Of a stretch of 64,000 nucleotides of DNA, positions 1 to 8,560 are shown in pieces. The translations under genes and the position numbers were made by a program. The stretch is from Bradyrhizobium sp. 4 (lineage in GTDB: Bacteria; Pseudomonadota; Alphaproteobacteria; Rhizobiales; Xanthobacteraceae). The stretch is from positions 2,294,001 through 2,358,000 of the forward strand of contig NZ_CP064686.1 of the NCBI RefSeq assembly GCF_023100905.1, given 5' to 3'. Below the pieces are notes generated by a model that did no database searches, was not told where the DNA came from, and saw only the letters and a list, made by a program, of their open reading frames with translations. How positions within the stretch are numbered: position 1 is the stretch's first letter; every line of letters starts with the position of its first letter.

Positions 1-631
1 TGCCCATGGTCTCGCCCCAGAGCTGATCCTCTGGAACCACGCGCTCGACCAACCCGATGCGCAGTGCTTCCGACGCATCGATGCGCATGCCCGTATACAT
101 CAGGAGTCGGGCCCAGGACGGTCCGACCAGCGACACCAGGTGCTTCAGGCCGTCGTAGCCATAGGCAATGCCGAGCTTCGCCGCGGGAATGCCGAACTGG
201 CTGTCATGGGAGGCGATGCGGATGTCGGCAAGCATCGCCACCTGCATGCCGCCGCCAAGACAAAAGCCCTGGATGCAGGCAATGGTCGGCTTGGGATAAT
301 CGGCAAGCAGCGCGCGCTGGGCGGCGCTGCGCTTGCCATATTCCTCGGAAGCGGCGGCGTTATGGCGCTTCTTCTCGAACTGGCTGATGTCGGCGCCCGA
401 TACGAAGGCCTTGCCGCCGCCGCCGCGCAGGATCACGACGCGCACGACAGCGTCGTCGCGCAAGGCTGTCAGTGCCTCGCCAAATCCCTCCCACATCTCC
501 AGCGACATCGCGTTGCGCTTGTCGGGATTGTTGAAGGTGATCACGCCGACGCCACCGGCTGTGTGCTTGAGGATCTTGCCATCGGCGTAGGGAATTTCGG
601 TCGTGCTGGACATGTCGGACATCGCGCTCAT
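1..631 (-). CDS. enoyl-CoA hydratase/isomerase family protein (3' end outside window)
   Basis: The reverse strand reads MSAMSDMSSTTEIPYADGKI and continues for 210 codons to the window edge without a stop. It carries the crotonase fold signatures: an oxyanion-hole segment GGGGKAFVSGADISQF and a second one, IQGFCLGGGMQVAMLADIRI. Family members hydrate enoyl-CoA or isomerise acyl-CoA thioesters in the cytoplasm, and the exact substrate cannot be read. Three Met codons lie close together at the start (631, 622, 613), so the true start could be any of them. The C-terminal part (roughly 50 residues) is missing because the window begins inside the gene. Confidence 0.85.
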   Translation of the reverse strand, partial: MSAMSDMSSTTEIPYADGKILKHTAGGVGVITFNNPDKRNAMSLEMWEGFGEALTALRDDAVVRVVILRGGGGKAFVSGADISQFEKKRHNAAASEEYGKRSAAQRALLADYPKPTIACIQGFCLGGGMQVAMLADIRIASHDSQFGIPAAKLGIAYGYDGLKHLVSLVGPSWARLLMYTGMRIDASEALRIGLVERVVPEDQLWGETMG

Positions 632-733
632 TTTCGTTGGCGAGGCGCAATGTTCGTCCGGGGCGAGGCCAGGGTCAACCGCGGCAACGGACGTGGCTTT
701 GCAGCCGCCTGTGCCGCGATTGCATGGCGCGAT

Positions 734-2083
734 CTATCTCGTCATGTGCGCGGTCAGCGGGTGGCTGCCGGCGTTGCTGAAGAAGGCCGCCTCTTCGGCG
801 GTCGCCTCCAGCAGCTGCTCGTCCTGGTGATAGACGTCGTTGCGGAACTGGACGGTCTGGTCCTTGGTCATCCACGCCGTGAGATAGATCCAGGCCACCG
901 GTACCTTCTTCACCATGGCGACGTCGAGATGCTGGCCGCTGGCGATTTCCGCGTCGATCGCGGCGCGGCTCCATTTCGGCTGGTCCTTCAAGAGCCAGGC
1001 GGCGAGATCGCGCACATTGTCGACGCGCGAGCAGCCATGGGAATCGAAGCGGTAATCATCGCTGAACAGATTGCGCTGGTTGGTGTCGTGCATGTAGACC
1101 GAATAGGAATTCGGCATGTCGATCTTGACCGCGCCGAGCGCGTTGAACGTGCCGTTGTGCTGGCGCACGGTGAAGTTCGGCGTATGCGTGCCCGACCAGT
1201 CGACCGAATTCGGGTCGATCGGATTGTCGTGCGCGTCGAGCACTTCCATGTGCATGCGCGACAGATAGGTGGGATCCTTGCGCATATGCGCGGAGATCTC
1301 GGTCTTGGCGATCGAGGAGGGCACCGTCCAGGTCGGATTGAGGACGACGCTGCTGATCTGGGCCGTCAGCGTCGGCGAGGGCTTTTCGGTCTTGCCGACG
1401 ATCACGCGATAACGCCTTACCACGACGTCGTTCTCGACCGCTTCGGCGAAGGCGGCGGGGATGTTGACGACGACATAGCGCTGGCCGAAGCCGAAATTCA
1501 TGTTCTCGAGCCGCTGCAGCGAAGCCTCCAGCTGCCGGATGCGATTCTGCACCGGCACGTTCATCGCCGCAATCGTGCGCGGCGTCATCGTTCCGGTCGG
1601 CGCGAGGCCGTGGCGGGCCTGGAAGCGTTTCACGGCGTCGGCGAGATCCTGGTCGAAGGCGCCGCTCGCCTTGTCGGCGGCAAGATCGCCGGAGACGATC
1701 AGCCGCTTCCGCAGGATATCGTCGTTGGCGCCTTGGGCGCCGGGCGCGAATTTGGCGTCTGCCGGGATCGCCGGCCAGCCGCCGCGCACGGCAAGATCGG
1801 AATAGCTCAGCGCCGCATCCTTGATGCGCTGGGCGGAGCCCTCGTCATAGGTCGGCTCGTGCGTCAGCGCGAGCGCCGCGGCCGAGCGGCTCTCTGCCGT
1901 CGAAGCGGACGCTGGCGCGGCAGTTTTCGGTGCGGCTGCGTGGGCCGGATTGGCGGTGGCCGGCACCGTGCCAGCCGCAGTCGCAGGCTTGGGCCCGGCC
2001 TGTCCAATCGTCTCGGTCTGAGCAAGCGCAGAGGCGCTCGCAAGCATGCCGACGGCAATGATCATCGCATGGCGTTTCGACAT
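734..2083 (-). CDS. L,D-transpeptidase with peptidoglycan-binding domain (YkuD family)
   Basis: This 449-residue protein has an N-terminal signal peptide (MSKRHAMIIAVGMLASASAL, then AQ). An Ala/Pro-rich linker follows, then a PG_binding_1 domain (about residues 135-185, with AVKRFQARHGLAPTG) and a C-terminal YkuD catalytic domain. The catalytic motif is SHGCSRV with the nucleophilic Cys near residue 351. The length and layout resemble E. coli YcbB/LdtD-type enzymes that form 3-3 crosslinks in the periplasm. A start at 2092 is also open, but GGGAAG then abuts the ATG. From 2083 the same GGGAAG has a 9-nt spacer, so I prefer 2083. It is transcribed alone. Confidence 0.9.
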   Translation of the reverse strand: MSKRHAMIIAVGMLASASALAQTETIGQAGPKPATAAGTVPATANPAHAAAPKTAAPASASTAESRSAAALALTHEPTYDEGSAQRIKDAALSYSDLAVRGGWPAIPADAKFAPGAQGANDDILRKRLIVSGDLAADKASGAFDQDLADAVKRFQARHGLAPTGTMTPRTIAAMNVPVQNRIRQLEASLQRLENMNFGFGQRYVVVNIPAAFAEAVENDVVVRRYRVIVGKTEKPSPTLTAQISSVVLNPTWTVPSSIAKTEISAHMRKDPTYLSRMHMEVLDAHDNPIDPNSVDWSGTHTPNFTVRQHNGTFNALGAVKIDMPNSYSVYMHDTNQRNLFSDDYRFDSHGCSRVDNVRDLAAWLLKDQPKWSRAAIDAEIASGQHLDVAMVKKVPVAWIYLTAWMTKDQTVQFRNDVYHQDEQLLEATAEEAAFFSNAGSHPLTAHMTR

Positions 2084-2454
2084 GTGTCCCATCTTCCCAT
2101 GAGAGCGAGGCCCGGGCGGGCGCTCGCATCGGCAATTCCCCGGTTCGTCGTGCTGATTCGAGAAATCGGCGGGAGGCTAGCGCCTCCCGGTTGCGGCTCC
2201 CTTAAGCACGGCGCATCACGAGCCCGGCACGTCGGACGGCGGTCTCTGGATTGGGTCGCGACAGGGCAGGAATGGGTTCGCGAAACCGCGGGCGACGGCG
2301 GGAAAAATGGTCAACAAAAAGGGGCGGTCATGCCGCCCCGAGAAGTCCGCGCAAGCGCGGGCCGGATATATCTCGTCCGGGTCTCGTTCAATCCAGCCGC
2401 GCCCCGTGACGCGGCGGATTGAACATCGAGCGGAAGGCGCGAACGCCGATCGGC
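2084..2454. other. gene-free stretch with three hairpins
   Basis: No supported gene lies here. The stretch holds three inverted repeats: CGGGAGGC-TAGC-GCCTCCCG at 2170-2189, a leftward terminator at 2316-2339, and a long imperfect hairpin at 2386-2424 whose arms are GTTCAATCC(A)GCCGCG and CGCGGCGGATTGAAC. The last sits 31 bp past the stop of the XRE gene on its own strand and could act as a transcript-end structure together with the terminator. Confidence 0.6.
2316..2339 (-). terminator. rho-independent terminator of the LysR-XRE unit
   Basis: Read on the minus strand this is GGGGCGG-CATGA-CCGCCCC followed directly by TTTTT. It is a 7-bp GC stem with a U-tract, about 115 bp past the stop of the XRE gene and in the right orientation to end the LysR-XRE transcript. 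Confidence 0.75.
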
Positions 2455-2859
2455 TCAGGCTTCGTTCGCTGCGATCGATTCCATCAGCGAGACGAGCTGA
2501 CGCTGCACCGTCTGGTCCTTGATCTTGCTGTAGGCGCGCAGCAGGCGGAGGCTGAAGGCCGAGTCCAGGAAGAGCAGGCTCTCGACTTCGCGCGCCTTGT
2601 TGTCGCCGTCATAGAAGAAGGTCACGGGCACATCGAGGGCGGTGGCGATCTGCTGAAGCCGGGCCGCGCCGACGCGATTGACGCCCTTCTCGTACTTCTG
2701 GACCTGCTGGAAACTGACGCCGAGCTTCTCGCCGAGCTCGGCCTGCGAGACCTTCATCTCGACGCGTCGCAGACGGATTCGCTTGCCCAGCTCAATGTCC
2801 GGCTTGCCGGCACTGCGCTGCTTCATTCTCTTCGCCGCTGTCTTCATCTTTTTTCTCAT
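2455..2859 (-). CDS. XRE-family helix-turn-helix transcriptional regulator
   Basis: The protein has 134 residues. After a basic N-terminus, residues 22-77 form a Cro/CI-type helix-turn-helix (GKRIRLRRVEMKVSQAELGE, then KLGVSFQQVQKYEKGVNRVG). A C-terminal helical part contains LLRAYSKIKDQTVQRQLVSL, typical of the many Bradyrhizobium XRE proteins that end in a short dimerising helix. Its ATG overlaps the TGA of the upstream LysR gene (ATGA, 2856-2859), so the two are probably translationally coupled and made together. The target genes are not evident. Confidence 0.88.
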   Translation of the reverse strand: MRKKMKTAAKRMKQRSAGKPDIELGKRIRLRRVEMKVSQAELGEKLGVSFQQVQKYEKGVNRVGAARLQQIATALDVPVTFFYDGDNKAREVESLLFLDSAFSLRLLRAYSKIKDQTVQRQLVSLMESIAANEA

Positions 2860-3902
2860 CGGTCTTCGGTTGAAAACCCCCCGAAGAGCTGGGTCAGGGG
2901 TTCGCCCATATACTCGTCCTTGAATTCATGCGGGTGCACGAACTCTTCCTTAAACCACGGGAAACGCGCCGGATTGAAGGCTTCGATCAGCCAGTCAATC
3001 ATGTGCCGCACGCGCGGAATCCGGCCGCTACCAGGATGGTAGGACAACCAGATATCCAGCGATCTGTTCAGCTCGACTTCCAGTGGAATCAACTTCCCGC
3101 CAAGCGCCACGGCGTAGCTCGGGAATACGCCGATTCCGGCGCCATTCGCGACCGCCCAGTAATTGGCGCTCGAGACGTTGGTCTTCATGACCAGAAGGTC
3201 ACGCTCCGGAACGCCGGGGAAGAAGCTCTCGAAAGTTTGCTTGGCATCGAGCTGGTCGGCGAACTGCAGCACCAGGCGGTGCTTGATCAACTCCATCGCC
3301 GAACGCGGCGCGCCATGTTTCGAAATGTATTTCTCGGAGGCCCAGAACATCAGATGCATGCGGCCGAGCCGCACCAGCTTGACGTCGAGCGCCGCAGGCC
3401 GCGACAAGTGAATGGCGACGTCGGCCTCGTGGCGAGAGACGTCGGCCGAACGCATCGCGCAATGCAGGTCGACCAGGATCTTCGGATACGCCTGCTGGAA
3501 TTCGACCAGTCGCGGGGCGAGCCAGAATGTGCCAAGTCCCTCGGTAATGGCGACGCGGACCTCGCCGGCCAGGGCGTTCGTCGTCGAATCGCTGGTGCGC
3601 AGCACGTCGAACGCGGCCGCCTCCATTTGCTCGACGGCGGAGACCACCAGCGCGCCTTCGTCGGTCAGGCGGGTGCCGTGGACGTCGCGGGTGAACAGGG
3701 TGGTGCCGGTCTGGCGTTCGAAATCATCGATCCGACGGCGGACGGCGTTGATCGACAGTGACAGGCGCTCAGCCGCCGAGCGGAAACTTCCGCATCGGAC
3801 GACTTCCAGGAAAATGCGCGCCGCATCCCAGTCCGACAGGCCGCTGATGTTTGTCTTTGGGCGTTCCTCCAGAGGAACGCCCCTTTCCGCCAAGGAGTGC
3901 AT
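2856..3902 (-). CDS. LysR-family transcriptional regulator
   Basis: This 348-residue protein has an N-terminal winged helix-turn-helix at residues 25-85 (DWDAARIFLEVVRCGSFRSA, then AERLSLSINAVRRRI) and a substrate-binding effector domain after about residue 110. It is longer than the usual 300 residues because of about 24 extra N-terminal residues and an acidic, aromatic C-terminal tail. The start at 3902 is backed by AAGGGA six bases upstream. A LysR regulator overlapping an XRE regulator is unusual. Most LysR genes are instead divergent from their target, and no clear divergent target lies next to this one. Confidence 0.9.
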   Translation of the reverse strand: MHSLAERGVPLEERPKTNISGLSDWDAARIFLEVVRCGSFRSAAERLSLSINAVRRRIDDFERQTGTTLFTRDVHGTRLTDEGALVVSAVEQMEAAAFDVLRTSDSTTNALAGEVRVAITEGLGTFWLAPRLVEFQQAYPKILVDLHCAMRSADVSRHEADVAIHLSRPAALDVKLVRLGRMHLMFWASEKYISKHGAPRSAMELIKHRLVLQFADQLDAKQTFESFFPGVPERDLLVMKTNVSSANYWAVANGAGIGVFPSYAVALGGKLIPLEVELNRSLDIWLSYHPGSGRIPRVRHMIDWLIEAFNPARFPWFKEEFVHPHEFKDEYMGEPLTQLFGGFSTEDR

Positions 3903-4402
3903 ACAAGTCCCTTCGGGTCGCTAAACTGGCAGAATCTGGCGCAAACCACAACCACGGCGGGTTGGGGAACGACGAGTTTTGAACGTCATCCTTACTACGC
4001 CGCAGGTGGTATTCGGGTGCTGCCAGGGCGGGAACAAGGGCTGGGAATCGGGCAAACCATTCGCCCGTATGAGGGGTGTGGCGTGAGTTCCGTTGTGGGC
4101 CGTGACATGGCTGCGGGATCGTCGGCGCTGTCCGCAATGAATGTCCTTGCGCAAGAGCCGGTGCCGCCTTCCGCGATGGATCAATTGCAGCACGCCAGGC
4201 GTTTTAAGATCGAGCGTTTTGCGACTGAGCGAGTCGACGCTGGCCGGCGCGAAGCAGTACTCGCCGGAACCGCGGTTTCATGGCAGCAACACACTGAAAT
4301 CATATTCGGGGGCGCAGCGGCCTCGTGTTATCCTCGACGCTCCATGGGGGCCAAAGAGGTCGTCACAACCACTCACAGGCCGAATTAGCGGGAAGAACGC
4401 CG
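3903..4402. other. 500-bp stretch without a supported gene
   Basis: This region lies between the start of the LysR gene and the small hypothetical gene at 4403. A frame open from 3897 to 4388 (163 codons) has no recognisable domain, would begin inside the LysR gene and has no convincing ribosome-binding site, so I do not call it. The stretch presumably holds the LysR promoter and the promoter of the rightward gene. I see no strong palindrome in it. Confidence 0.5.
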
Positions 4403-4669
4403 GTGTCGCATTCACACGAACAGTTGCAGTCGGTGCTGGAAACGCTCGAAGAGTGCCGCAGGGTGCTCAACGAGAGCAACAGCCGCGAGTCGGCCGAGCT
4501 GCTGTCCATTGTCATCCTGGACGTGCGGATGAAACTCAAAGGAATTGACAGTGCCGACCTCAAGGCACTGTGCGACGAAATGCTGCGGACCGCGACCAAC
4601 GAACCGCAGCCCCCCTCCAAGCAGACGCAGGACCAGCCCCGGCGTCCGCTGCTCCGCGTGGTGAAGTAG
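4403..4669 (+). CDS. small hypothetical protein, all-helical
   Basis: The 88-residue product is MSHSHEQLQSVLETLEECRR followed by two further predicted amphipathic helices (SAELLSIVILDVRMKLKGI and ADLKALCDEMLRTA) and a Pro/Gln-rich tail ending in RPLLRVVK. I chose the GTG at 4403 because GGGAAG lies seven bases upstream. An ATG at 4325 is open but lacks this signal and would add an unstructured, His/Arg-rich extension. There is no signal peptide or metal motif. I do not recognise the family. It stands alone, 206 bp before ccdA. Confidence 0.6.
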   Translation: MSHSHEQLQSVLETLEECRRVLNESNSRESAELLSIVILDVRMKLKGIDSADLKALCDEMLRTATNEPQPPSKQTQDQPRRPLLRVVK

Positions 4670-4682
4670 CCGCGCCGCCAAG

Positions 4683-4700
4683 TCTCGCTTTTTGGCGAGA
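4683..4700 (+). terminator. weak hairpin after the small hypothetical gene
   Basis: TCTCGC-TTTTTG-GCGAGA followed by TTT, 13 bp past the stop at 4669. The six-base-pair stem and short T-run make a weak terminator candidate. Confidence 0.35.
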
Positions 4701-4711
4701 TTTGTGCGTGT

Positions 4712-4747
4712 CCCGATGCCGCATCTGTGATCACAGACGGCATCGGG
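4712..4747. repeat. nested palindrome upstream of ccdA
   Basis: The arms CCCGATGCCG (4712-4721) and CGGCATCGGG (4738-4747) enclose a second perfect 14-bp palindrome, TCTGTGATCACAGA (4724-4737). As RNA this would fold as one long hairpin with a two-base bulge. As DNA the inner palindrome could be a dimeric regulator site. It lies 129 bp before ccdA. No T-run follows, so it is not a standard terminator. Confidence 0.6.
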
Positions 4748-4875
4748 AGGAGCCCTGGTTTTGTGCGCCTCTGTTGCGCATTCGCTGGCATCGGCTACAC
4801 CAGAGCCGGTTCGGCTCCGGGCCGCGCGCACTCCCCGCGCGCCGCGCCGGCGCCTGAGATGGCTTCGACTGCATC

Positions 4876-5607
4876 ATGCAAAATGTTTCGATCCCGGCGG
4901 CGCTGATTGCCGGCCTCGTCAGCTTCCTCTCCCCTTGCGTCCTGCCGCTGGTCCCGCCCTACCTGATCTATCTGACGGGCGCGACGATCGAGCATGTCGA
5001 AAGCAACGAGCCCGCATCAGTCTCCAAACGCGCGATTATGATGTCGGCGCTCCTGTTCGTGCTCGGCTTCTCCACTGTGTTCGTGGCGCTCGGCGCCAGC
5101 GCCTCGCTGATCGGCGGGCTGATCCGCGCTTGGTCGGCCGAACTCTCGATCCTCGCCGGCATCGTCATCATCGTCATGGGCCTGCATTTCCTCGGCCTGA
5201 CGCGCATCGGCCTCTTGATGCGCGAGGGACGATTGACCGCGCCCAAGCCCGTCGGCCTCTGGGGTGCTTATGTGATGGGGCTCGCCTTTGCCTTTGGCTG
5301 GACGCCCTGCATCGGCCCGATCCTCGCGGCGATCCTCTCGGTCGCGGCCGCCGAAGCGACAGTCACGAAGGGCGCCGGCCTGCTCGCGGTCTATTCGGCT
5401 GGCCTCGGCATTCCCTTCCTGATCGCCGCCCTGATGATCGAGCAGTTTTCCACCCTGTTCGCGCGCATGAAGGGCCATCTCGTCAATGTCGAGCGCGCCA
5501 TGGGCGTCCTGATGGTGATCACCGGCGTCGGCTTCCTCACCGGCGCGGTGTCGAATGTGAGCATCTGGCTGCTTGAGACGTTCCCGGCGTTGCAGACGAT
5601 CGGTTAG
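4876..5607 (+). CDS. ccdA: CcdA-family cytochrome c biogenesis membrane protein
   Basis: The product has 243 residues and six predicted membrane segments. The two redox cysteines that define CcdA sit in the expected symmetric places: LSPCVLPLVPP in the first helix (Cys21) and WTPCIGPILAA in the fourth. CcdA moves reducing equivalents from cytoplasmic thioredoxin across the membrane to periplasmic thiol proteins used for haem attachment to cytochrome c. There is no clear Shine-Dalgarno, but the N-terminus aligns with the family pattern (short leader, then IPAALIAGLVSFLSPC). The 3' end overlaps the convergent enolase-superfamily gene by 4 bp. Confidence 0.93.
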   Translation: MQNVSIPAALIAGLVSFLSPCVLPLVPPYLIYLTGATIEHVESNEPASVSKRAIMMSALLFVLGFSTVFVALGASASLIGGLIRAWSAELSILAGIVIIVMGLHFLGLTRIGLLMREGRLTAPKPVGLWGAYVMGLAFAFGWTPCIGPILAAILSVAAAEATVTKGAGLLAVYSAGLGIPFLIAALMIEQFSTLFARMKGHLVNVERAMGVLMVITGVGFLTGAVSNVSIWLLETFPALQTIG

Positions 5608-6740
5608 GCCTCCGCCGCAAAGCGCCCCAGCGCCTCGCGGTCGATCTCGATGCCGAGGCCCGGCCCCTCGGGCACCCGCACGACGCCCCTCGCATGCTCG
5701 ATCGGCTCCTTCAAAACCGCCTGCCGGATCGGATGCTCGGTGCGGTCGAACTCGAGCATCGGTTCGAGCGGAGCCAGCGAGGTCGGCGTGTGCGACGGCA
5801 GCACGGCGAGGAGCTGAAGCGAGGCGGCGATCGCAATCCCGGTGCCCCAGACGTGCGGATTGTAGCGGATGCCGAACGCCTCGCTCATGTCCGCGATCTT
5901 CTTGCATTCGCTCAAGCCACCCGCCGCGCAGGTGTCGGGCTGGGCGATGTCGAGCGCATGCGAGACGAACAGCTCGCGGAAGCCGAAGCGCGTGAATTCG
6001 CACTCGCCGCCGGCGACCGGAATCGTGAGCGCGGATTTCACCGCGCGATAGCCCGCGATGTCCTCCGGCGGCACCGGCTCCTCGAACCATCCGATGTCAT
6101 GGCGCTCGATCAGGCGGCCGAGCCGGATCGCCGCGACCGCGTCATAGGCGTGGTTCGCATCGACCATCAGCGCGACATCGGGGCCGATCGCCTCGCGCAC
6201 CGCGCGGGTGACCGCGGCATCCTCCGCGATGCCGAAACCGACCTTCAGCTTCACGGCGCGGAATCCTTCGGCGGCATAACCCGCCGCTTCCTCCGCCAGA
6301 TAGTTCAGCGGATCGCCTGACTTGCGCCGGTAGAGACCGGTCGCGTAGGCCGCAACCTGCTTGCGCGCGCCGCCGCCGAGAAGCTGATGCACGGGTACGC
6401 CGAAATGCTTGCCCTTGATGTCCCATAGCGCGATGTCGATGCCGCTCATCCCCTGGATCACGACGCCCTTCTGGCCGTGATCCCGCAGGCGCGCATAGAC
6501 CATCTGCCACAGCACGTCGGTGCGCAACGGATCCTCGCCGATCAGCCACGGAGCGATACTCTGCACCACCGCCGCCGTGATGCGCGCCGGGCCGTAGCAT
6601 TCACCCCATCCGACAAGACCATTGTCGGTCTCGATCTCGACCAGCATTGCGGTGCGTGTGTCGTACCAGGCGCGCGAATAGGCAAAGGGCTGCGACAGCT
6701 TTGCTTCGAGAATGTGCGTGCGAACCCTAGTGATCTTCAT
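5604..6740 (-). CDS. mandelate racemase/muconate lactonizing enzyme family protein
   Basis: The 378 residues match the usual length of sugar-acid dehydratases of the enolase superfamily. The catalytic pattern can be read: KLK at 164-166 (base), metal ligands Asp194 (VDANHAYD), Glu220 (WFEEPVPP) and Glu246 (AGGECE), and His296 in NPHVWGTG as the second base. This is the mandelate-racemase-subgroup arrangement, expected to dehydrate or racemise a hydroxy or sugar acid. The substrate is unknown. GGAGG six bases before the ATG supports the start. The next gene upstream on this strand is the HWE kinase, 13 bp away, so they may be co-transcribed. Confidence 0.88.
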   Translation of the reverse strand: MKITRVRTHILEAKLSQPFAYSRAWYDTRTAMLVEIETDNGLVGWGECYGPARITAAVVQSIAPWLIGEDPLRTDVLWQMVYARLRDHGQKGVVIQGMSGIDIALWDIKGKHFGVPVHQLLGGGARKQVAAYATGLYRRKSGDPLNYLAEEAAGYAAEGFRAVKLKVGFGIAEDAAVTRAVREAIGPDVALMVDANHAYDAVAAIRLGRLIERHDIGWFEEPVPPEDIAGYRAVKSALTIPVAGGECEFTRFGFRELFVSHALDIAQPDTCAAGGLSECKKIADMSEAFGIRYNPHVWGTGIAIAASLQLLAVLPSHTPTSLAPLEPMLEFDRTEHPIRQAVLKEPIEHARGVVRVPEGPGLGIEIDREALGRFAAEA

Positions 6741-6753
6741 TGCCGGCCTCCGT

Positions 6754-8262
6754 TCATCGCGCCTCGTCCAGCGCGCAAATCACCGTGCAGACCACGCCCC
6801 GGGGCAGGAAGTCGACGGTGGCCTCGCCGCCGAGCTGGTCGCGCGCACTGCGCTCGATCAGGCGCGAGCCGAAGCCGCGCTGCACCGGCGCCGTCACCGG
6901 CGGTCCGCCGCTCTCGGTCCAGATCAGGCGCAGCCGCGGCTTCGGCGCCTCGGCAAGGACCTCCCACTCCAGCGCCACCCGTCCGGTCTCGTTGGACAGC
7001 GCGCCGTACTTTGCGGCGTTGGTGGCGATCTCGTGCACGACCATCGACAGCACCACGGCGAGCCGCGGCGACAGCGGCACCGCGGGTCCGGCCATGCGGA
7101 TGCGCTCCGGATTATTCAGCAGGAACGGCTGGAGCGCGCGGGTGATCACGTCCCGCAGCTCGGAGCCCGCCCATTTCTCCTGGCTCAGCAAATTATGCGC
7201 CTCGGCCAGCGCGCCGAGCCGGCCCTCGAATTTTGCCCGCTCGTCCCGGCTGGCGCTGCGGAAGGTCTGCACCGCGATCGCCTGCATCAACGCGAGCGTG
7301 TTCTTGACGCGATGGTTGAGCTCGTCGATCAGGAGATCGTGCAGCATCTCGCCGCGCGCGATCGTGGTTGCCATCCTGACCGCGAAGGTCAGGCCGGTCA
7401 GCAGCAGGATGCCGCCGATAAAACTGGTGATCGCGATGTTGCGCCAGAGCGGAGCGATCAGCGAGCTCTCGGCGACGCCGGCCACGATGGTCCAGCCGGT
7501 CAGCCGTGACCTCGTATAGACGGTGGACAACGCAACACCGTCGAGCGAAACCGTCGAGAGTGCGGCTTCCGGCGTGCGCAACATACTTTCGTACACCGTG
7601 CCGGTAGCCCGCTTGCCGAAGATCTCCGTAGGGTTCGGCGTGCGCGCGAACACGATGGCCTTGGTGTCGAGCAGGGAGACCGTCCAATCCCGGTCGGGCC
7701 GTTGCTTTTCGACCAGGTCCTGAAAGATGCTGACCGGCGGGCTGAAGCAGAGGTCGTAGATCACTTCGCCGTCGCGGAGCACCGGAACCTCGACCGTAAG
7801 CACCTGCCGGCCGTTGATCGCGCCGGTGAACAGGTCGGAATATTGCGGCGATCTGGTCGCAAACACCTTTTCGATGATCTCCAGGTGGCCGCGTGGCGGC
7901 AGGCTTGCGGTGTCCTCCGTCGCGGAGGAGAACAGCAGTCGGCCCTTGCGATCGGAGATCAGCACCAGGCCGCCCTTGCCATACTGATCGACGAAGCCGA
8001 GGGCGATGCGGCGAAAATTCTGGAAGTCGTCGTCGCGCAGCGAATTCGTCAGCGCAAGCACTTGCAGGCCGCCGGTCATCCGCTGCACCTCGGAGTCCAG
8101 CACGAGGCGCATGCTGCGCACGTTCTCCAGCACGCGGCGGGTCGCGTCGTTGCGGTCCTGCTTGTAATTGTAGACGGCAATACCGACCGCGAAGACGATC
8201 AGCGGCAACATCGTTCCCGTGACCAGAAGAGCGAGCCGGACCGGCAAAGTGAGCTTTGACAA
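6754..8262 (-). CDS. HWE-family sensor histidine kinase with periplasmic sensor domain
   Basis: The protein has 502 residues. A membrane segment at 9-30, a periplasmic double-Cache/PAS-like region (about 31-270) and a second membrane segment at 275-297 are followed by a cytoplasmic kinase. The phospho-acceptor is His317 in DELNHRVKNTLA. The N-box is HEIATNAAKYGAL (410-422), with the WTE motif near 448 that defines HWE kinases, which are common in rhizobia. No receiver domain or partner response regulator is adjacent, so the target is unknown. The apparent start codon is TTG with a poor ribosome-binding site. The first clear feature is the membrane helix a few residues later. Confidence 0.88.
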   Translation of the reverse strand: MSKLTLPVRLALLVTGTMLPLIVFAVGIAVYNYKQDRNDATRRVLENVRSMRLVLDSEVQRMTGGLQVLALTNSLRDDDFQNFRRIALGFVDQYGKGGLVLISDRKGRLLFSSATEDTASLPPRGHLEIIEKVFATRSPQYSDLFTGAINGRQVLTVEVPVLRDGEVIYDLCFSPPVSIFQDLVEKQRPDRDWTVSLLDTKAIVFARTPNPTEIFGKRATGTVYESMLRTPEAALSTVSLDGVALSTVYTRSRLTGWTIVAGVAESSLIAPLWRNIAITSFIGGILLLTGLTFAVRMATTIARGEMLHDLLIDELNHRVKNTLALMQAIAVQTFRSASRDERAKFEGRLGALAEAHNLLSQEKWAGSELRDVITRALQPFLLNNPERIRMAGPAVPLSPRLAVVLSMVVHEIATNAAKYGALSNETGRVALEWEVLAEAPKPRLRLIWTESGGPPVTAPVQRGFGSRLIERSARDQLGGEATVDFLPRGVVCTVICALDEAR

Positions 8263-8411
8263 ACGCAGGCGTCCCGGTTCCAGCGCAAGGGAGCGCCGGA
8301 TTTATGATTTTGGGAGACCATAGGGGCGGGATTTGCGGCGCGCCATAATTTTTCGCGTCCGGACGAGCCGCCCAGGGACAAGATTTTTGCAGCGCAGTCC
8401 GCGGCAGCGCC

Positions 8412-8504
8412 TCAGCTCATGCTGATTGCGGTCAGCAGCAGGCACATGGCGTAGACGGCAGCCAGGCTGAGCCCGGCGATCCGGGCCTCTCGATAAGATT
8501 TCAT
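8412..8504 (-). CDS. 30-residue membrane peptide
   Basis: The reverse strand encodes a peptide of 30 residues beginning MKSYREARIAGLSLAAVYAM and ending CLLLTAISMS. A basic N-terminus leads into a single hydrophobic helix. GGGAG lies eight bases before the ATG, a strong ribosome-binding site for so short a frame. Its function is unknown. It sits between the HWE kinase gene and a secreted DUF1236-type gene on the same strand, with a hairpin (8527-8545) just upstream. Confidence 0.6.
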   Translation of the reverse strand: MKSYREARIAGLSLAAVYAMCLLLTAISMS

Positions 8505-8526
8505 AACGTCAACTCCCAGAGAGGGA

Positions 8527-8545
8527 GGCCGCCTTCGAGGCGGCC
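8527..8545 (-). terminator. hairpin after the DUF1236 gene
   Basis: GGCCGCC-TTCGA-GGCGGCC forms a perfect 7-bp stem directly past the stop of the leftward gene at 8561. No clear T-run follows on the minus strand, so it may be a weak terminator or a transcript-stabilising structure. Confidence 0.5.
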
Positions 8546-8560
8546 CCCCTTACACCTGGA

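Noticed and set aside
140..2422. A 760-codon open frame on the plus strand
   Set aside because: It lies antisense to the enoyl-CoA hydratase and the L,D-transpeptidase, both of which show clear catalytic motifs. Long antisense frames are expected at this GC content.
3897..4388. 163-codon plus-strand frame
   Set aside because: No domain, no ribosome-binding site, and it starts inside the LysR gene. Kept only as a described gap.
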